Positions 60,851-64,000 of a stretch of DNA of 64,000 nucleotides are shown piece by piece. Positions within the stretch are counted from its first letter, which is position 1; the number at the start of each line of letters is the position of its first letter. Both the position numbers and the translations under genes were made by a program. The notes under the pieces are model-generated. The model was given only the letters and a program-made list of their open reading frames with translations, searched no databases and was not told where the DNA came from. The stretch is taken from contig OY782871.2 of NCBI GenBank assembly GCA_963678555.2, positions 620,001 to 684,000 on the forward strand, given 5' to 3'. The stretch is from SABI01 sp963678555. GTDB taxonomy: Bacteria; Spirochaetota; Spirochaetia; Sphaerochaetales; Sphaerochaetaceae.

Positions 60851-61882
60851 CTATTCGCCGGACAGTTCCGTGTTCTCCGCCATCTGCGTCAGCTTCCTGA
60901 TCTGTTCGTCCTTTCCGAGAACGAGCACACTGCATCCCACTGTCAGAACTTCCTTTGGTCCGGGATTAAACCGCAGTTTTCCCCGGGCCTTGCGCATGGC
61001 GATGATGATGAGACCGGTCTTCTCGGGCAGACGTGCGTCCATAAGCGTGGTATCGGCCAGGGCGGAGCCAGATTGCACGGTGACCTCTCCGAGGTCCAGC
61101 ACCTCGTCATCAAAACGGGTGATGGCATCAAGGAATGACACAACGTGCGGTCTCAGCATCAAGTAGGCCATACGTGTACCGCCTAGTTCATTCACCGAGA
61201 TCGTCTTGTCGGCCCCTGCCCTCTTAAGCTTCCGGGAGGTTCCTTTCTCTATTGCCCGTGCGACGATCTGCAGCTTCGGGTTCATACCTCTCGCGGTGAG
61301 CACCGTGTAGACGGTATCGGCATCTGATGCAAGACAGCAGACCACACCCCGGGCTCTCGCGATTCCGGCCTCTTCCAGCACATCCTCATTCGTTGCATCT
61401 CCATGAATGACAAGAAGATTGCAGTCGTTCAGCTCCAGGATTCTCTCTGCATCGGATTCGATGACGACGCACTCAGTCTCTGCAAGCTTGAACTGCTCAA
61501 GCACACTCGCTCCAGTCTGTCCTGCCCCGCATACGATGATATGATCCTTCAACTCAGCTATACGCTTGTTCATGGCTCTCCTCCTGATGATCTGCCGCAT
61601 TCCCCCGTCTACAAAAAACGCAGCGAACTCCACCAGTGCATAGGAGATGATGCTGAGTCCGCCGAAGATGATGATGATAGTGAAGACTTTTCCTGCAGCG
61701 TCAAGTTCTCCCACCTCCCGAAAGCCTACCGTGGAGACGGTGATGATCGTCATATACAGGGCATCTATGAACGAAAGTCCGGCAATCAGCATATACCCTG
61801 CCGTTCCACCGGTGAGGAGGATAATCACGAGAATAGAGATAATGAGTCCCCTCGAAACGGCGGAGCCTCTCTTTACGTCCAC
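60851..61882 (-). CDS. Potassium channel-like protein with TrkA-N (RCK) domain
   Basis: 343 residues from a GTG at 61882 with AAAGGAG six nt upstream; the longer frame adds 23 unlikely residues. Two membrane helices (about 10-32 and 65-90) flank the pore loop TIITVSTVGFREV, a variant of the K+ filter TVGYGD. The RCK domain (about 110-235) has HIIVCGAGQTGASVLEQF and VIESDAERILEL; a TrkA-C-like part follows (about 255-335). It resembles MthK/Kch channels gated by a cytosolic ligand. Selectivity is not certain because the filter reads VGFRE. It is a single gene. Confidence 0.9.
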   Translation of the reverse strand: MDVKRGSAVSRGLIISILVIILLTGGTAGYMLIAGLSFIDALYMTIITVSTVGFREVGELDAAGKVFTIIIIFGGLSIISYALVEFAAFFVDGGMRQIIRRRAMNKRIAELKDHIIVCGAGQTGASVLEQFKLAETECVVIESDAERILELNDCNLLVIHGDATNEDVLEEAGIARARGVVCCLASDADTVYTVLTARGMNPKLQIVARAIEKGTSRKLKRAGADKTISVNELGGTRMAYLMLRPHVVSFLDAITRFDDEVLDLGEVTVQSGSALADTTLMDARLPEKTGLIIIAMRKARGKLRFNPGPKEVLTVGCSVLVLGKDEQIRKLTQMAENTELSGE

Positions 61883-62264
61883 ACAATGCTCCTTTGCGTG
61901 CAGTATACCACGAGAGGAACCACAGGTGGCAGGAAAACAGCATTTCTGCATCCACAGCAGGCTCTATCCAGTTTTGCTGTCAGAGACATTTCTCTGTTTT
62001 TTTTGATTGCTTGATAGCAGTTTTGATAACAATAATGCAATGTACAAGGACTGGATTTGTGTCATTTTTTTCTCTGGACACGAAGTGGTTTCATGCTTTG
62101 ACCGGGAGCAAAAGTCAAGCCGAAGGCAAAGGATTACCTCCAATATTTGAATATATGTATGGGATTTTCCTGTGGGGGTTACCGTCCAAAGTCAGGCGTA
62201 TGTACACCATGCGGGAAATTCAGGGTACAGGATATCTCTATCCGCGAAAGGAAACCGGTGCTTC
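61883..62264. other. Intergenic region between channel and ABC importer genes
   Basis: No supportable gene. TATACT lies about 12 nt before the AAAGGAG of the channel gene and may be its -10, without a good -35. A short plus frame near 62147 shows a C-x-x-C-like pattern but no start site, and I do not call it. Confidence 0.4.
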
Positions 62265-63017
62265 TCACACAGGTATCACCAGGATATCGCCTTCCGTGTG
62301 TACCACCCGCACCTCGACCCCGTACACTTCGCGGATCAGTTCAGGGGTGATGATGCCTCGGTCTCCGAGTGCACTGACATGGCCGTCACAGAGGAAGAGA
62401 AACTTGTCACTGTAGCGGAGGGCGAGATTGATATCGTGCATCACCATTACGGCAGCGCGTGAACTGTTGTGTACCACATCCTGCAGCTTCTTCATCAGTC
62501 TGTGCTGGTTGAGGATGTCCAGAGAGCTCGTCGGTTCATCGAGCAGGATGATTCCGGGGTTCTGGGCAAGCGCCCGCACAATCTGCACGAGCTGGAACTC
62601 TCCCCCGCTCAGTTCATCCACATACCGCATCGCGATATCTTCGATCCCCATGAACCCGATTGCCTGTTCCACTGCACGGAAGTCAGCGGCAGCAGGTTCC
62701 CACCGGAAGTGAGGTTTGCGGCCGAGAAGGATCACATCGTAGACTTTTATCCTGGAGAGCTCTCCCCTCTGAGGTACCCAGCCGATCCTCCGTGCGATCT
62801 CTGCCGGTCTCATCCGAGCCAGATCCCGTCCGTCCAGTTCCACCGTTCCTCCCTGAGGATGCAGCACCCGGTTGAGACACTTCAGCAGTGTCGTCTTCCC
62901 CGCGCCGTTTCTCCCGAGGATGGCGAGGATCTCACCGTCAGTGACTTCGAAGGAGGTATCATGGATAATGCCCGTGCTGCGGTAGCTGAACTGCAGACCG
63001 TTGATCGTGAACATCAT
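62265..63017 (-). CDS. ABC transporter ATP-binding protein (FecE/BtuD/FhuC-type)
   Basis: 250 residues. Walker A is in LGRNGAGKTTLLKCL, the ABC signature in DELSGGEFQLVQIVRA, Walker B in GIILLDEPTSSLDI, and the switch histidine in VMVMHDINLALRYSD. The last is typical of the siderophore, cobalamin or haem import group. It energises uptake of a metal chelate through the FecCD permease upstream. The ATG overlaps the permease stop (ATGA) with GGGGAG before it. Gene order permease then ATPase is usual; the binding protein probably lies beyond the right edge. Confidence 0.95.
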   Translation of the reverse strand: MMFTINGLQFSYRSTGIIHDTSFEVTDGEILAILGRNGAGKTTLLKCLNRVLHPQGGTVELDGRDLARMRPAEIARRIGWVPQRGELSRIKVYDVILLGRKPHFRWEPAAADFRAVEQAIGFMGIEDIAMRYVDELSGGEFQLVQIVRALAQNPGIILLDEPTSSLDILNQHRLMKKLQDVVHNSSRAAVMVMHDINLALRYSDKFLFLCDGHVSALGDRGIITPELIREVYGVEVRVVHTEGDILVIPV

Positions 63018-64000
63018 CGCCGGGCTCCCCGTGTCGCTATGAGAAGGTAGATGAACAGAGGACCACCGAGCAGACTGGTGAGGATACCCACCGGCAGCAC
63101 CATAGGACTGAGAAGAGTCCTCGCAGCGGTATCGGCAAGGAGAAGGACAGTTGCACCGATCAGAGGGGAACCTGCCAGTAGAAAACGGTGATCGCCGCCG
63201 AGTATCCTTCGCGCGATATGAGGACCGAGCAGACCGATGAAGGCGATGGTGCCGAAGAAGGAGACTACGATCGCCGAGAGGACAGATGCGCTGAGCATTC
63301 CGAGGACCCTGACTGAGCCTGTTCTGATACCGAGTCCCCGTGCCGTCTCCTCACCGGTATCCATGGCATTGAAATCCCATCGGTACCAGAAACTCAAGGC
63401 GGCAATCGGCAGCAGTACGACTGAAGTGATGAAAAGAACCTGCCAGTTCGCCCGTCCAAGGTCACCGAAGGTCCAGGAGATGATACTCGCAAGCTGAATA
63501 CTGTTTGCAAGGTACTGCATCAACGTCAACCCCGCTGAGAATATCGACCCGATCGCGATCCCTGCAAGGACCATCGACTCGGCCGTGATTCTTGTGAGAA
63601 GTGTGAGAAGGAGGATCGTCAGGGTCGAGAGGATCGAGAAGATGAACGCGGAGGCCGCTACCGTGAAGGTATCGCTGATCAGGATCGTCGATGTGGTGCC
63701 CACACCGGCGTTCAGAAAGACGATGGCGAAAGAGGCTCCGAAGGCTGCCGCACTGGAAAGTCCGAGCGTATAGGGAGAGGCAAGAGGATTTCGCAGGACC
63801 GACTGCATCATCGTCCCCGAGAGGCTCAGACCCGCTCCCACGAGCAGAGCCGCGAGGATTCTGGGCATACGTACATCCCACACGATCCTGCCTGCCCCGC
63901 TGTGGTCGAACGTCAGGAGGCTGATCAGGACATCTGATACGGCTATCGGAATGGAACCTGCTGTTGCAGAAAAGAGAGCCAGGACGATCAGCAGCAGCGT
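63014..64000 (-). CDS. FecCD-family permease of a metal-chelate ABC importer, 5' end cut by window edge
   Basis: The frame is open from the right edge (329 codons shown); an internal GTG at 63883 is not the true start, because a first membrane helix (LLLIVLALFSATAGSIPIAV) lies before it. Characteristic residues are RMPRILAALLVGAGLSLSG, MMQSVLRNPLASPYTLG and FIGLLGPHIARRILGGDHR, all typical of BtuC/FecCD proteins. About nine membrane helices are visible. With the overlapping ATPase it imports an iron-siderophore, haem or cobalamin across the inner membrane; the substrate cannot be told. Confidence 0.94.
   Translation of the reverse strand, partial: TLLLIVLALFSATAGSIPIAVSDVLISLLTFDHSGAGRIVWDVRMPRILAALLVGAGLSLSGTMMQSVLRNPLASPYTLGLSSAAAFGASFAIVFLNAGVGTTSTILISDTFTVAASAFIFSILSTLTILLLTLLTRITAESMVLAGIAIGSIFSAGLTLMQYLANSIQLASIISWTFGDLGRANWQVLFITSVVLLPIAALSFWYRWDFNAMDTGEETARGLGIRTGSVRVLGMLSASVLSAIVVSFFGTIAFIGLLGPHIARRILGGDHRFLLAGSPLIGATVLLLADTAARTLLSPMVLPVGILTSLLGGPLFIYLLIATRGARR

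Noticed and set aside
62147..62350. Short plus frame with a zinc-ribbon-like cysteine pattern
   Set aside because: No ribosome-binding site, runs into the ABC gene on the other strand, and only three cysteines fit a ribbon.
1..64000. CRISPR arrays, tRNA and rRNA genes, prophage structural genes
   Set aside because: No regularly spaced repeats, no cloverleaf with CCA-type acceptor that I could find, no rRNA signatures and no capsid, tail or integrase genes were seen; a covariance-model scan would be needed to exclude tRNAs fully.

Overview
The window is 64 kb of chromosome with a GC content near the low fifties. It most resembles a free-living spirochaete. The reasons are the long-form PRPP synthetase, many two-component and hybrid kinases, several outer-membrane beta-barrel proteins ending in an aromatic residue, permissive lipoboxes, and a NusG paralog of the LoaP/UpxY type. 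This placement is an inference from gene style, not a proof. No rRNA, tRNA or CRISPR array was seen.

Layout. Positions 1-3602 hold two tandem, paralogous 7TM-type histidine kinases (minus). Positions 4096-7830 hold a membrane nucleotide-sugar dehydratase, a specialised NusG paralog and an iron-type alcohol dehydrogenase (plus). Positions 7877-12702 hold a hybrid kinase ending in an HPt domain and a REC-HD-GYP regulator (minus), a likely phosphorelay to cyclic-di-GMP hydrolysis. Positions 13005-25155 hold a long minus-strand cluster: two small secreted or pilin-like proteins with a decayed relative between them, an uncertain ORF, a further secreted protein, a chaperone-like Ig-fold protein, an usher-like outer-membrane protein, a small barrel protein, two coiled-coil proteins that share a C-terminal module, and an MscS channel. 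I read it as an unusual chaperone-usher-like surface system, and it is the main candidate for something undescribed.

Positions 25897-36269 are mostly housekeeping or envelope genes: aminotransferase, PRPP synthetase, argininosuccinate lyase, thioredoxin, SSB, a porin-like protein, a lamin-tail-like lipoprotein and an OmpR/EnvZ-type pair. Positions 36372-40060 form an accessory patch with two AAA ATPases of the DUF4143-associated type, repeated fragments and copies of the ssb start region. Positions 40770-46403 encode a large PKD-repeat secreted protein and a large barrel-type partner. Position 46935 starts a Sua5-type tRNA-modification enzyme with an unusual N-terminal extension.

Positions 48765-58058 hold a second signalling block: REC-HD-GYP, a substrate-binding lipoprotein, a triple-receiver hybrid kinase, CheR, a receiver-less CheB and a REC-PAS-kinase, with tight or overlapping junctions. 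Positions 58166-60742 form a second accessory patch: a third ATPase with a consensus, apparently leaderless promoter inside a palindrome, transposase remnants on both sides, and a Phd/VapC-type toxin-antitoxin pair. The window ends with a potassium-channel/TrkA-N protein and a FecCD/ABC metal-chelate importer whose permease runs off the right edge.

Recurring non-coding structure includes a dyad TTGTAGG-N6-CYTACAA at four intergenic sites. Two of these lie exactly 58 nt upstream of genes of different function. There are also two related inverted-repeat elements and operator-like palindromes at every ATPase gene.
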